A DNA stretch of 64,000 nt, from NCBI RefSeq assembly GCF_001050345.1, contig NZ_LFMW01000017.1:62001-126000 (forward strand), read 5' to 3'. This document shows, in pieces, positions 36,720 through 46,087 of the stretch. Origin of the DNA: Pseudomonas fildesensis. Its GTDB lineage: Bacteria; Pseudomonadota; Gammaproteobacteria; Pseudomonadales; Pseudomonadaceae. The notes beneath the pieces were generated by a model. That model was given only the letters and a program-made list of their open reading frames with translations. It had not been told where the DNA came from and did no database searches. Each line of letters starts with the position of its first letter. Position 1 is the stretch's first letter. The position numbers and the translations under genes were made by a program.

Positions 36720-37610
36720 TCAGGGCTCACCGAGCAGCAATGCTTGCTCCCGCGCGCACAACTCCACCACGTAATCCCACAACACCCGCAAGCGCACTGA
36801 CTTGTGCAACTCCCTGCGCGAGCTGATCCAGTAACTGCGCGAAATCCCCTCCCCCGGCAGCAACTGCACCAGCTCCGGGTCGCCGGCGGCCATGAAGCAC
36901 GGCAATACGGCAATCCCCAGCCCGGAACGCGCCGCCTGGTGCTGGGCGATGACGCTGGTGCTGTGGAACACCACTTTGGGGTTGCGGCAGAAGCTGCTGA
37001 GGAACTTCAGTTCCTGGCTGAACAGCAGGTCGTCGACGTAATCGATCCATGAGTGAGCGGCGAGGTCTTCGCGCTTTTCGATGGGCGGGTTGCGCGCCAG
37101 GTAAGCCCGGCTGGCGTAGAGGGCCAGGCGGTAGTCGGTGAGTTTGCGGGTGACCAGTTGGTCGACGCTGGGGCGTTCGAGGTGGATGCTGATTTCCGCT
37201 TCGCGGTTGAGGATGCTGACGAAGCGCGGCACGGCCACCAGTTCCACTTCCAACCCCGGATAGCGGTCGAACAGCCCGCCCATGCGGCTGGCGAGGAACA
37301 TCACGCCCAAGCCTTCGGCCACGCCCAGACGAATCTTGCCCAGGGGCGCGGCGGAATGGGTGAGTTCGTCTTCGGCCAATAGCGCGACGTTTTCCATGGC
37401 TTCGGCGTGTTTGAGCAAAGCTTCACCGGAGGGCGTCAGTTCGTAGCCCTGGGCGTGCTGCACAAACAGCGCAGTGCCGAGGCTTTTCTCGATGGCTTCA
37501 ATATGCCGGGCCACGGTGGCGTGCGTGGTCTTCAGGCGCTGCGCGGCGGTGAGCAGGCGGCCGCTGCGCTGCAACTCGAGAAAAAACCGCAAATCATTCC
37601 AGTCGAACAT
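36720..37610 (-). CDS. LysR family transcriptional regulator
   Basis: The 296-residue protein has an N-terminal winged helix (LRFFLELQRSGRLLTAAQRLKTTHATVARHIEAIEKSLGTALF, residues 6-50) and a periplasmic-binding-like effector domain. ATG 37610 (MFDWNDLRF) has GGGAGG upstream. The nearest gene on the other side, the GMC oxidoreductase at 37943, is divergent but separated by a REPIN, so direct regulation is possible but not clear. No LysR-type palindrome was spotted near the start. Confidence 0.93.
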   Translation of the reverse strand: MFDWNDLRFFLELQRSGRLLTAAQRLKTTHATVARHIEAIEKSLGTALFVQHAQGYELTPSGEALLKHAEAMENVALLAEDELTHSAAPLGKIRLGVAEGLGVMFLASRMGGLFDRYPGLEVELVAVPRFVSILNREAEISIHLERPSVDQLVTRKLTDYRLALYASRAYLARNPPIEKREDLAAHSWIDYVDDLLFSQELKFLSSFCRNPKVVFHSTSVIAQHQAARSGLGIAVLPCFMAAGDPELVQLLPGEGISRSYWISSRRELHKSVRLRVLWDYVVELCAREQALLLGEP

Positions 37611-37679
37611 GTCGCGTTCCTCCCTTGGACATAAGTACCGTCTAATGCCTGGCCGAGCACTAGTGGCGAGCGAGCTTAT

Positions 37680-37811
37680 TGTGGCGAGCGAGCTTGCTCG
37701 CGCTGGGCTGCGCAACGGCCCCAAAACCTGACACCTCGGTGTATCTGAAAAAACGTGGGCTGACTAATGGGGCCGCTTCGCAGCCCAACGCGAGCAAGCT
37801 CGCTCGCCACA
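37680..37811. repeat. REPIN (paired inverted REP) with an extra half REP
   Basis: The 132-bp element has ends TGTGGCGAGCGAGCTTGCTC and its inverse. An extra truncated direct copy (AGTGGCGAGCGAGCTTA) precedes it at 37662-37678. The element fills much of the 332-bp gap between the LysR gene and the GMC gene; the remaining ~130 bp before 37943 are AT-richer and should hold the promoter. Confidence 0.9.
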
Positions 37812-37942
37812 AGGGTCGGTGCGCATCCAGCGCTTAAACAGCGCTGTTTAAAAACGCACAGCAGCTGGGTAAAAACTAACATTTTTAAGACGAAAACTAA
37901 CAACTAGGATGGAGCCAATAAGAAAAACAAGCGAGACCTCAG

Positions 37943-39589
37943 ATGCCCATTGCAGCTGCTGAATACGATTACGTGGTAGTAGGCGCCGGCCCCGCAGGCT
38001 GCCTGCTGGCCAATCGACTGTCCGCCAACCCCGCCCACCGCGTGCTGCTGCTGGAAGCCGGTGGCCGCGACAACTATCCCTGGATCCATATCCCCGTCGG
38101 TTACCTGTTCTGCATCGGTAACCCGCGCACCGACTGGTGCTTCAAGACCGAAGCCCAGGAAGGCCTGCAAGGCCGCGCCTTGAGCTACCCACGCGGCAAG
38201 GTGCTCGGCGGCTGCTCCTCCATCAACGGCATGATCTACATGCGCGGCCAGGCCCAGGACTACGACGGCTGGGCGGCAGCCGGCAACTCGGGCTGGGCCT
38301 GGAAGGACGTGCTGGCACTGTTCAAACAGAGCGAAAACCATTTTGCCGGTGGCTCGGAGTTCCACAGCGACGGCGGTGAGTGGCGCGTTGAGCAGCAACG
38401 GCTGTCATGGCCGATTCTGGACGCCTTCCGTGAGGCGGCGGCGCAAAGCGGAATCGCCAACATCAACGACTTCAACCAGGGCGATAACGAAGGGTGCGGC
38501 TACTTCCAGGTCAACCAGAAGGCCGGGGTGCGCTGGAATGCGGCCAAGGCGTTTCTCAAGCCGATCCGTCAGCGACCGAACCTGACGGTGCTGACCGAAG
38601 TGGAAGTCGACCGCGTGGTGCTGGAAAGCGGCCGCGCTTCAGCGGTGGTCGGGCGTCAACACGGCCAGCAGATGAGTTGGAAGGCGCGCAAGGAAATCGT
38701 GCTGTGCGCCGGCTCCGTGGGTTCGCCGGGCATCCTGCAACGCTCAGGGATAGGCCCCTCCAATGTGCTCAAGCCGCTGGGCATCGAGGTGCTGCATGAG
38801 TTGCCGGGCGTCGGCGGCAACCTGCAGGACCATCTGCAATTGCGGCTGATCTACAAGCTGGAAAAAGCCCGCACCCTGAACCAGATCGCTGGCACCGTAT
38901 GGGGCAAGATGGGCATGGGCCTGCGTTACCTGTATGACCGCAGCGGCCCGCTGTCGATGGCGCCCAGCCAACTCGGCGCGTTTGCCCGCTCCGGCCCGGA
39001 ACAGGCCTCGGCCAACCTCGAATACCACGTGCAACCGTTGTCCCTCGAGCGCTTTGGAGAACCGCTGCATGCGTTCCCGGCGTTTACCGCGTCGGTGTGC
39101 GACCTGCGTCCGCAAAGCCGCGGACGTATCGATATTCGCTCGGCCAACCCAGCGGATGCGCCGCTGATCCGGCCCAATTATCTGAGCCATCCGGAAGACC
39201 TTCGGGTGGCCGCCGATGCCATTCGCCTGACTCGGCGGATTGTGGCTGCACCGGCCCTCAGCCAATTCAAACCGGTGGAGTACTTACCGGGCGATTCGCT
39301 GCAAACCGAAGAAGAATTGCACGAAGCGGCCGCGCGAATCGGGACTACCATCTTCCATCCAGTGGGCACCTGCCGCATGGGCAGTGATAAAGACGCCGTG
39401 GTCGACGCTCAATTGCGCGTGCATGGCGTGCCGGGCCTGCGCATAGCCGATGCCTCGATCATGCCGCGCATCACGTCCGGCAACACCTGTTCACCTACGC
39501 TGATGATCGCGGAGAAAGCCGCGCAGCTGATCCTTTCGCCGAATACAAGGAACCTTGCCACAGAGAAAGAAATGACCACACCCGCGTGA
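37943..39589 (+). CDS. GMC family FAD-dependent alcohol/choline dehydrogenase
   Basis: The 548-residue oxidoreductase has the FAD-binding motif VVVGAGPAGCLLANRL near the N-terminus, GMC signature 1 (GKVLGGCSSINGMIYMRG), signature 2 (GSVGSPGILQRSGIGP) and the catalytic His region (HPVGTCRMGSDKDAVVD). The second active-site region reads SGNTCSPTLMIAEKAA. It is similar to alcohol or choline dehydrogenases; the substrate is open. An MHS-type carrier follows 157 bp downstream in the same direction, suggesting uptake and oxidation of the same compound. Confidence 0.93.
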   Translation: MPIAAAEYDYVVVGAGPAGCLLANRLSANPAHRVLLLEAGGRDNYPWIHIPVGYLFCIGNPRTDWCFKTEAQEGLQGRALSYPRGKVLGGCSSINGMIYMRGQAQDYDGWAAAGNSGWAWKDVLALFKQSENHFAGGSEFHSDGGEWRVEQQRLSWPILDAFREAAAQSGIANINDFNQGDNEGCGYFQVNQKAGVRWNAAKAFLKPIRQRPNLTVLTEVEVDRVVLESGRASAVVGRQHGQQMSWKARKEIVLCAGSVGSPGILQRSGIGPSNVLKPLGIEVLHELPGVGGNLQDHLQLRLIYKLEKARTLNQIAGTVWGKMGMGLRYLYDRSGPLSMAPSQLGAFARSGPEQASANLEYHVQPLSLERFGEPLHAFPAFTASVCDLRPQSRGRIDIRSANPADAPLIRPNYLSHPEDLRVAADAIRLTRRIVAAPALSQFKPVEYLPGDSLQTEEELHEAAARIGTTIFHPVGTCRMGSDKDAVVDAQLRVHGVPGLRIADASIMPRITSGNTCSPTLMIAEKAAQLILSPNTRNLATEKEMTTPA

Positions 39590-39590
39590 C

Positions 39591-39679
39591 CTGTAGGAGC
39601 CCGGCTTGCCGGCGATAGCGTGTCCTGGGTTTGCACATGGCTGAGGACGCCATGGCCGGCCAGCCGGGCGCCTAAACAG
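39591..39679. repeat. REP-type repeat, GGCTTGCCGGCG family
   Basis: CTGTAGGAGCCCGGCTTGCC and an imperfect inverse (GGCCGGCCAGCCGGGCGCC) enclose about 90 bp. Its core GCTTGCCGGCGATA recurs at 46001 and 62781. It lies between the GMC and transporter genes. Confidence 0.75.
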
Positions 39680-39746
39680 CAATAGCGGCGCTGAGGTTGG
39701 CGCCGACAGTGGAACAACAATAAATAATCACTGTGAGGGACACCCG

Positions 39747-41369
39747 ATGTCAGAACATGCTCAACCCCTGGGCTCGGCGGTCAGTGCGAGTACCCGCAAC
39801 GAATCAAAAAAAGTCATCTTCGCCTCGTCCCTGGGGACGGTGTTCGAGTGGTATGACTTTTTCCTCTACGGCGCACTGGCGGCGGTGATCAGCAAGCAGT
39901 TTTTTGCCGGGGTCAACGACACCACAGCGTTTATCTTTGCCTTGATGGCCTTTGCGGCCGGCTTTGTGGTGCGACCCTTCGGGGCGCTGGTGTTCGGCCG
40001 CCTGGGCGACATGATCGGGCGCAAGTACACCTTCCTCGTCACCATCATCCTGATGGGCGTGGCGACATTCTGCGTCGGGTTGTTGCCGACCTACGCCAGC
40101 ATCGGTATTGCCGCGCCGATCATCCTGATCGTGCTGCGCATGCTGCAAGGGCTGGCGCTGGGCGGTGAGTACGGCGGCGCAGCGACCTACGTGGCCGAGC
40201 ATGCGCCAGCCGGCAAACGCGGCTTCCACACCAGCTGGATTCAATCCACCGCCACCCTCGGCCTGCTGCTCTCGCTGCTGGTGGTGCTGGCCTGCCGATA
40301 CTTCACCGGCGACCAGTTCGAAGTCTGGGGCTGGCGCATTCCGTTCCTGTTTTCCATCGTGCTGCTGGGTATTTCCACCTGGATCCGCATGAGCCTGCAT
40401 GAGTCGCCGGCGTTCCTGAAAATGAAAGAGGAAGGCAAGGCCAGCACATCGCCGATCCGCGACTCCTTCGGCCAGTGGGAAAACCTCAAGGTGGTGCTGA
40501 TTGCCCTGTTCAGCATCAACGGCGGGCAAGCCGTTACGTTCTACGCCGCGCAGTTTTATGTGCTGTTCTTCCTCACGCAGTTCCTGAGGATGGACCCGGC
40601 CCTGGCCAATATGCTGTTGATCATCAGCGTGGTGATCGGTGCGCCGTTTTTCGTCTTCTTTGGCTGGCTGTCGGACAAGGTCGGGCGCAAGCCAGTGCTG
40701 ATGCTCGGTTTGCTGTTGGCCACCGCGCTGTACTTCCCGATCTTCAAAGGCCTGGCGCACTACACCAACCCGGCGATGGACCAGGCCAGCCATCAGGCGC
40801 CGATCACCGTGCTGGCCGACCCGGCCACCTGCACCTTCCAGTTCGACCCGGTGGGCAAGGCACGTTTTGACAGCCCGTGCGACAAGGTCAAGACCTTCCT
40901 GGTCAAGCAAGGCCTGCCGTACAGCAGCGCCGCCGCACCCGCCGGCAGCCCAGTGCAAGTGAGCGTCGGCGAAGTACGCATCGACGGCTATGACGAAGCG
41001 GCCCTGCGCGGCGCGGTGACGTTGGCCGGCTACCCGAGTTCGGCCGATGCGGCGCAGGTCAACAAGGTGATGGTGGTGGTGCTGATCGTCGTACTGATCC
41101 TGATCGCAGCCATGTGCTACGGCCCGCTGGCGGCGTTGATGGTGGAGCTGTTCCCGACGCGCATCCGCTACACCTCGATGTCCCTGCCCTACCACATCGG
41201 TAACGGCTGGTTTGGCGGGTTCCTGCCAACGGTGTCGTTTGCCCTGGTGGTGTACACCGGCGATATCTTCTACGGCTTGTGGTACCCGGTGGTGGTGACC
41301 GGGGTGAGCCTGATTGTCGGGTTGTTCTGCCTGAAAGAAACGCGGCATGTGGATATCGATAACAACTAA
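39747..41369 (+). CDS. MFS transporter, metabolite:H+ symporter type with large extramembrane insert
   Basis: The 540-residue carrier has 12 predicted helices. The N-terminal half shows MHS-family features (GTVFEWYDFFLYG, RPFGALVFGRLGDMIGRK, LGGEYGGAATYVAEHAP). Between helices 8 and 9 (about residues 335-435) a hydrophilic insert of ~100 residues contains two Cys (ATCTFQF, DSPCDKV). It is therefore about 100 residues longer than classical members. A proton-driven uptake role for a small acid or the GMC substrate is inferred. Confidence 0.9.
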   Translation: MSEHAQPLGSAVSASTRNESKKVIFASSLGTVFEWYDFFLYGALAAVISKQFFAGVNDTTAFIFALMAFAAGFVVRPFGALVFGRLGDMIGRKYTFLVTIILMGVATFCVGLLPTYASIGIAAPIILIVLRMLQGLALGGEYGGAATYVAEHAPAGKRGFHTSWIQSTATLGLLLSLLVVLACRYFTGDQFEVWGWRIPFLFSIVLLGISTWIRMSLHESPAFLKMKEEGKASTSPIRDSFGQWENLKVVLIALFSINGGQAVTFYAAQFYVLFFLTQFLRMDPALANMLLIISVVIGAPFFVFFGWLSDKVGRKPVLMLGLLLATALYFPIFKGLAHYTNPAMDQASHQAPITVLADPATCTFQFDPVGKARFDSPCDKVKTFLVKQGLPYSSAAAPAGSPVQVSVGEVRIDGYDEAALRGAVTLAGYPSSADAAQVNKVMVVVLIVVLILIAAMCYGPLAALMVELFPTRIRYTSMSLPYHIGNGWFGGFLPTVSFALVVYTGDIFYGLWYPVVVTGVSLIVGLFCLKETRHVDIDNN

Positions 41370-41379
41370 ACAGGCTTCA

Positions 41380-41463
41380 AGGGGCGAGCTGCAAGCGGCA
41401 AGAGAAAGCTGATCGGCTTCTACTTGCAGCTTGTAGCTTGAAACTTGCCGCTTGAAACCTATA
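41380..41463. repeat. Imperfect inverted repeat, AGCTGCAAGCGGCAAG type
   Basis: GAGCTGCAAGCGGCAAG faces CTTGCCGCTTGAAAC, with a middle part rich in CTTGCAGCTTGTAGCTTGAA. Such sequences are common dispersed repeats in Pseudomonas. It lies between the transporter and topB. Confidence 0.6.
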
Positions 41464-41551
41464 GCTGTACATCCATCCAGATAAAGGTTGATCAATCCCC
41501 TTCTTTTGCCCATCCTGCTCCCCATTCAACTCTGTCTCGAATGGGCTGACC

Positions 41552-43501
41552 ATGCGGCTGTTCCTCTGCGAAAAACCCTCCCAGGCCAAGGATATTGCGG
41601 CCGTGCTCGGCGCCAGTCGCCGGGGCGACGGGTGCTGGTTGGGCAACGGGGTTACCGTCACCTGGTGCATCGGCCACCTGCTGGAAACCGCCCCGCCCGA
41701 TGCCTACGACGCCAAGTACAAGCGCTGGGTGCTGGCCGACCTGCCGATCGTCCCGGAAAAATGGAAGATGCTGGTCAAGCCCAGGACCGCCAGCCAGTTC
41801 AAGGTGGTCAAGCGCCTGCTGGGGGAAGCCCAGGAACTGGTGATCGCGACCGACGCCGACCGCGAGGGCGAAATGATCGCCCGCGAGCTGGTGGAACATT
41901 GCCGTTATCGCGGGCCGATCCAGCGGCTGTGGCTGTCGGCGCTGGACGACGCGTCCATTCGCAAGGCCCTGGCCGCACTCAAGCCAGGCGCAGAAACCTT
42001 CAGCCTGTACCACTCGGCCCTGGGCCGTTCCCGCGCCGACTGGCTGATCGGCATGAACATGAGCCGCCTGTTTACCTTGCTCGGACGTCAATCCGGTTAT
42101 CAGGGCGTGCTACCGGTGGGCCGGGTGCAAACCCCGACCTTGCGCCTGGTGGTGGACCGCGACCGCAGCATCGCCGATTTCGTGCCAGTGGCTTACTGGG
42201 CCATCGATGTCGACCTGCGCCACGAACGCATGACGTTCACCGCCCAGTGGCGCGCCGCCGACGACGTCTGTGATGACCAGGGCCGCTGCCTCAACCCGCA
42301 ACTCGCGCGCGACGCCGCGCACGCCATGACCCACGCTGCCAGCGCGCGATTGGTGAAGTTGCGTACCGAGCGCATGCGCGAGGTGGCCCCCCTGCCCTTT
42401 GACCTGGGCACGCTGCAGGAAATCTGTTCGAAAAAGCTCGGCCTAGGCGCCCAGGAAACCCTGGACATCGCCCAATCCCTCTACGAAACCCACAAGGTCA
42501 TCACCTACCCGCGCAGCGATTGCGGTTACTTGCCATTGAGCCAGCACAGCGACGCGCCGAAGATCCTCGCTGCATTGGGCCGAGCGGATGCGGCGGTGAA
42601 TGAACTGATGCCGCATATCGATCCCCAGCGCCGCTCCCGCGCGTGGAACGACGCCAAGGTCAGCGCCCACCACGGCATCATTCCCACCGGCGCCGGCAAG
42701 GACGTCGGGCAACTCACCGGCAAGCATCGTGCGGTCTACACCCTGATTCGCGCGCGGTATCTGGCGCAGTTCCTGCCCAACCATGAATACGATCGCACCC
42801 AGGCGGATTTCGATTGTGCGGGCCAGGCATTGCGCGCGGTGGGTAAAGTCATCATCGAGCCCGGCTGGAAACGCGCCCTGCCCGAAGCCCTGGCGCCCGC
42901 CAAAGGGCGCGAGGCTCCCGCGCCGCAAGCCTTGCCGACGCTGGTGCAAGGCCAGGACTGCGCGGTGGCCAAGGTCAACCTCAAGGACCTGTGGACCCAA
43001 CCGCCCAAGCCCTTTACCGAAGGCGACCTGATCAAAGCGATGAAAAACGTCGCCAAGTTGGTGGAAGACCCGCTGCTCAAGCAAAAGCTCAAGGACACCA
43101 CCGGCATCGGCACCGAAGCCACCCGCGCCGGGATCATCCAGGGCCTGCTCGACCGAGGTTACCTGGTGAAAAACGGCAAGGCCCTCTCAGCGACCCCGGC
43201 AGCGTTCAGCCTGATCGACGCGGTGCCGCGCGCAATTGCCGACCCAGGCACCACCGCGATCTGGGAACAGGCGCTGGACATGGTGCAAAGCGGGGAAATG
43301 AGCCTGGAAGAATTCGTCGCCAAACAAGCGGCCTGGATGAGCAAACAAGTGGCCCGCTGCAACGGTATGCGCATGACCATCACCGGCCCGGCCAGCCCGG
43401 CAGGTAAAGGCGCCGCGCCGTGGAAAAAGAAACGCAAGAGCACGCCACGTAAAACAGCGGCCGCCCCCAAACGGGCGAAAAAGACGACCAGTGCGGGTTA
43501 A
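41552..43501 (+). CDS. topB: DNA topoisomerase III
   Basis: This 649-residue type IA topoisomerase relaxes or decatenates DNA through a 5'-phosphotyrosyl link. The N-terminal TOPRIM domain (LFLCEKPSQAKDIAAVLG; ATDADREGEMIARE) is followed by the catalytic Tyr region KVITYPRSDCGYLPLSQH and KDTTGIGTEATRAGIIQGL. The C-terminal tail is Lys-rich and basic (about 615-649). The length matches E. coli TopB (653). Confidence 0.97.
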   Translation: MRLFLCEKPSQAKDIAAVLGASRRGDGCWLGNGVTVTWCIGHLLETAPPDAYDAKYKRWVLADLPIVPEKWKMLVKPRTASQFKVVKRLLGEAQELVIATDADREGEMIARELVEHCRYRGPIQRLWLSALDDASIRKALAALKPGAETFSLYHSALGRSRADWLIGMNMSRLFTLLGRQSGYQGVLPVGRVQTPTLRLVVDRDRSIADFVPVAYWAIDVDLRHERMTFTAQWRAADDVCDDQGRCLNPQLARDAAHAMTHAASARLVKLRTERMREVAPLPFDLGTLQEICSKKLGLGAQETLDIAQSLYETHKVITYPRSDCGYLPLSQHSDAPKILAALGRADAAVNELMPHIDPQRRSRAWNDAKVSAHHGIIPTGAGKDVGQLTGKHRAVYTLIRARYLAQFLPNHEYDRTQADFDCAGQALRAVGKVIIEPGWKRALPEALAPAKGREAPAPQALPTLVQGQDCAVAKVNLKDLWTQPPKPFTEGDLIKAMKNVAKLVEDPLLKQKLKDTTGIGTEATRAGIIQGLLDRGYLVKNGKALSATPAAFSLIDAVPRAIADPGTTAIWEQALDMVQSGEMSLEEFVAKQAAWMSKQVARCNGMRMTITGPASPAGKGAAPWKKKRKSTPRKTAAAPKRAKKTTSAG

Positions 43502-43632
43502 AAGGCGAAAAAATCCGGCGAATGACGTTTTTCGACGGGTTTAACGCCGCTTTGGTCCTTGCCCCGGCGCGGGCCGTCTAGGATTCTGTAGGGACCCGCT
43601 GACGTCCTAACAACAACACCGGAGTGGCCGCC

Positions 43633-44073
43633 ATGAAAACCGTCGCAGAAGTGCTCAAAGCCAAGGAACAGAAAAACCAGGAGGTCCACACCATTGAATG
43701 GGATCACACCGTATTCGAAGCACTGGTGGTGATGTCATCGAAAAATGTCGGGGCCCTGCCGGTCGTCAAGCAGGGTACGGTGGTCGGCATCATCAGCGAG
43801 CGTGATTACGCACGAAAGCTGATACTCAAGGGCCTGTCTTCGGTCACCACCAAAGTCCATGAGGTGATGAGCTCGCCGGTCATAACCGTCGATACGCATA
43901 AAACTGTAGAGGAATGCATGAACATCATGACTGACAGTCACCTGCGCCACTTGCCCGTGGTCGAAGACGGCAAACTGTTGGGCCTGCTGTCCATCGGTGA
44001 CCTGGTCAAGGAAGCCATCGCCGAGCAAGCGAACCTGATCAAACAACTGGAGCAGTACATTCGCGGCGAATAG
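43633..44073 (+). CDS. Tandem CBS-domain protein
   Basis: The 146-residue cytosolic protein consists of two CBS motifs (ALVVMSSKNVGALPVVKQGTVVGIISERDYARK and ECMNIMTDSHLRHLPVVEDGKLLGLLSIGDLVKE), which usually bind adenosine nucleotides. ATG 43633 has GGAG upstream; a GTG nine bases earlier is in frame. It ends 8 bp before the Sir2 gene, so the pair is probably one operon and may link nucleotide or NAD status to deacetylation (inference). Confidence 0.92.
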   Translation: MKTVAEVLKAKEQKNQEVHTIEWDHTVFEALVVMSSKNVGALPVVKQGTVVGIISERDYARKLILKGLSSVTTKVHEVMSSPVITVDTHKTVEECMNIMTDSHLRHLPVVEDGKLLGLLSIGDLVKEAIAEQANLIKQLEQYIRGE

Positions 44074-44081
44074 GGGACCTC

Positions 44082-44927
44082 ATGCTCGACACGCTGGAAC
44101 ATCAAGAAGACCACCTCGATACCCTGCACCGCGCCATGGCCGAACGGCGTTTCTTGGTGCTGACCGGCGCGGGGATCAGTACGTCGTCTGGGATTCCCGA
44201 TTATCGCGACAGCGAAGGCGTGCGCCGGGGCAAGGCGCCGATGATGTACCAGGCGTTCCTGGCCACTGCGCAAGCGCGACGCCGTTACTGGGCGCGGGCG
44301 ATGCTGGGCTGGCCACGGGTACACATTGCGCAGCCGAACAAGGCCCATCTGGCACTGGCGACATTGCAACAACGCCAGCGCATCAGCGGGCTGATCACGC
44401 AAAACGTCGACACTCTGCATGATCAGGCCGGCAGCCATGACGTGATTGAGCTGCATGGCAGTCTCCACCGAGTGCTGTGCCTGGATTGCCAGCTGCGCAG
44501 CGAGCGCAATGTGATCCAGCGATTGATGGAGATCGAAAACCCGTACCTGGCGGGCGTCGATGCCGTGCAGGCGCCCGATGGTGACACCCTGCTGGATCCC
44601 GCGTTTGAAGAGCGCTTCCAGGTACCCCGCTGCCCCCATTGCGACGGCGAACGGCTGAAACCGGATGTCGTGTTTTTTGGCGAGAACGTGGCGCCGGCTA
44701 CAGCAGCCAGGGCCATGGCCGCCGTGGAGCAGGCCGAGGGTTTGTTGGTGGTGGGCTCGTCGCTGATGGCCTATTCAGCGTTTCGCCTGTGCAAGGCGAT
44801 GGTTGACCAGGGCAAGCCGGTGATCGCCATCAACCTGGGCAAGACCCGTGGGGATGAGCTGTTGCAGGTGAAGATCGAAGCGTCGTGTGAACGGTTGTTG
44901 CCCTTGCTGGCCGAGCGACTCACCTAA
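44082..44927 (+). CDS. NAD-dependent protein deacetylase, Sir2 family
   Basis: The 281-residue sirtuin has the NAD-binding GAGISTSSGIPDYR (about 29-42), the catalytic His region ITQNVDTLHDQAG...IELHGSLHR, the zinc Cys pairs (VLCLDCQL and RCPHCDG) and VVFFGENV. It uses NAD to remove acyl groups from protein lysines. It follows the CBS gene in the same operon. Confidence 0.95.
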   Translation: MLDTLEHQEDHLDTLHRAMAERRFLVLTGAGISTSSGIPDYRDSEGVRRGKAPMMYQAFLATAQARRRYWARAMLGWPRVHIAQPNKAHLALATLQQRQRISGLITQNVDTLHDQAGSHDVIELHGSLHRVLCLDCQLRSERNVIQRLMEIENPYLAGVDAVQAPDGDTLLDPAFEERFQVPRCPHCDGERLKPDVVFFGENVAPATAARAMAAVEQAEGLLVVGSSLMAYSAFRLCKAMVDQGKPVIAINLGKTRGDELLQVKIEASCERLLPLLAERLT

Positions 44928-44956
44928 CGCTCAACCCACCCTATGGAATGCTGCCC

Positions 44957-45105
44957 TGTGGCGAGCGGGCTTGCCCCGCGTTGGGCAGCGAAGCTGCCCC
45001 AATAAGACCAACGCAGTATGTCAGGCACACCGCGATGGCAGGTTTTAGGGCGGCTTCGCCACCCAACGCGGGCGATGCGGCGACCCGACAAGCCCGCTCG
45101 CCACA
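44957..45105. repeat. REPIN with an internal insertion
   Basis: The element has 149 bp, about 16 bp longer than its siblings. The right arm reads ACGCGGGC-GATGCGGCGACCCGA-CAAGCCCGCTCGCCACA, that is, a foreign stretch in an otherwise normal inverse REP. The ends TGTGGCGAGCGGGCTTGCCC are intact. Confidence 0.85.
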
Positions 45106-45108
45106 GGT

Positions 45109-45583
45109 ACACGCCTCTGCTTGACTCACACCTCCAAAAAATGACGCCCAAGTCACGTTCCCGCGCATTACCCCGTCCCCACTGCGATTTATGTAGTGCT
45201 TAAAAATATTCACTACATAACCGTTGACGTAACCTTTTTGTCCTTGCATGATCTAGACGTCTCCCGGATCGGGAGCGTTGGTAACAAGCGTTTTGAGCAA
45301 GCTCGTCTGACCGCCGAGCTGTTTTTTCCGGATGTGCACTGCCCACAAGGCAGATTGATGAAGCTGACCGGCCCGAAAGGATCGGTACAAGGAGCTCAAA
45401 CGCTGCTTGTCTTCGTTATGAAACCATTGCGTAGCAGTTCATCAGCAAGACTACATGCATCAGGTTCAAGACCCTGCCCGTATTCGGCAGACCGTCACTG
45501 ACGCCCGGTTTTCGGAACCGGAGACAACTAAGCAGTTTTAACGAATCAATTGATAGATCGCCAACTGGTCAAGGGGCTTACAC
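45109..45583. other. Long intergenic region upstream of the 109-residue gene
   Basis: These 475 bp hold no supported protein gene. Small hairpins are visible: CTCCCG-GAT-CGGGAG near 45262-45276 and CCGGTT-TTCGG-AACCGG at 45505-45521, neither followed by a T-tract. An unusually long 5' leader or a small RNA is possible but not shown. No REP copy is present in this part. Confidence 0.4.
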
Positions 45584-45913
45584 ATGAATCTGAACAACCA
45601 ACCCACTATCGATGAATTGGCTGAGATGTTCGCAGCGCAGAAAGACACACTCGACGACCATATCCTGTGGATTGGCAAATCGGGCGAAGTCCAAATTGAC
45701 TGCCTGGCGCCCCATACCGAAGAAGCCGAATTCGACAAGGATCACCGCGAACTGGCAGCGCGCCTGAAGATGTACCGCCGTGGCCAGGGCTATGTCGGCA
45801 AGAAGGCCGCTGCCGATCGCAACTTTATCGAGCAAGTCTTCCACACACTTAATACCGAATGGCAGAATCTCAAAGGCCAATCGCACGTTAAAGTGATTGA
45901 TAAATACTGCTGA
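45584..45913 (+). CDS. Conserved hypothetical protein, Pseudomonas type
   Basis: The 109-residue soluble protein starts MNLNNQPTIDELAEMFAAQKD and is rich in charged residues. No known domain is recognised. It has a strong intrinsic terminator 20 bp after its stop and a long upstream region, so it is a single-gene unit. Its isolated, well-terminated layout suggests genuine expression. Confidence 0.75.
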   Translation: MNLNNQPTIDELAEMFAAQKDTLDDHILWIGKSGEVQIDCLAPHTEEAEFDKDHRELAARLKMYRRGQGYVGKKAAADRNFIEQVFHTLNTEWQNLKGQSHVKVIDKYC

Positions 45914-45933
45914 TAAAAACCAATTAGTACATT

Positions 45934-45966
45934 AAGTCCGCCCGGTTAGCCGAGCGGACTTTTTTA
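45934..45966 (+). terminator. Intrinsic terminator of the 109-residue gene
   Basis: AAGTCCGCCCGG-TTAG-CCGAGCGGACTT is a 12-bp stem with one mismatch, followed by a run of T. Confidence 0.9.
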
Positions 45967-46000
45967 TTCGCCTAATTATTTTTATCACTGACGCAAACTG

Positions 46001-46083
46001 TATGAGCCGGCTTGCCGGCGATAACTATCTTGAGGGCAACGGTGTAATCGATATCGTCATAGCCGGCAAGCCGGCTCCTGCAC
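46001..46083. repeat. REP-type repeat, GGCTTGCCGGCG family
   Basis: TATGAGCCGGCTTGCCGGCG faces its near-inverse TAGCCGGCAAGCCGGCTCC, enclosing about 83 bp. It ends close to the 3' end of the LysR gene. Confidence 0.85.
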
Positions 46084-46087
46084 GCGA

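Noticed and set aside
45196..45501. 101-codon frame upstream of the 109-residue gene
   Set aside because: No good start site and no domain. The sequence contains hairpins and looks like leader DNA.
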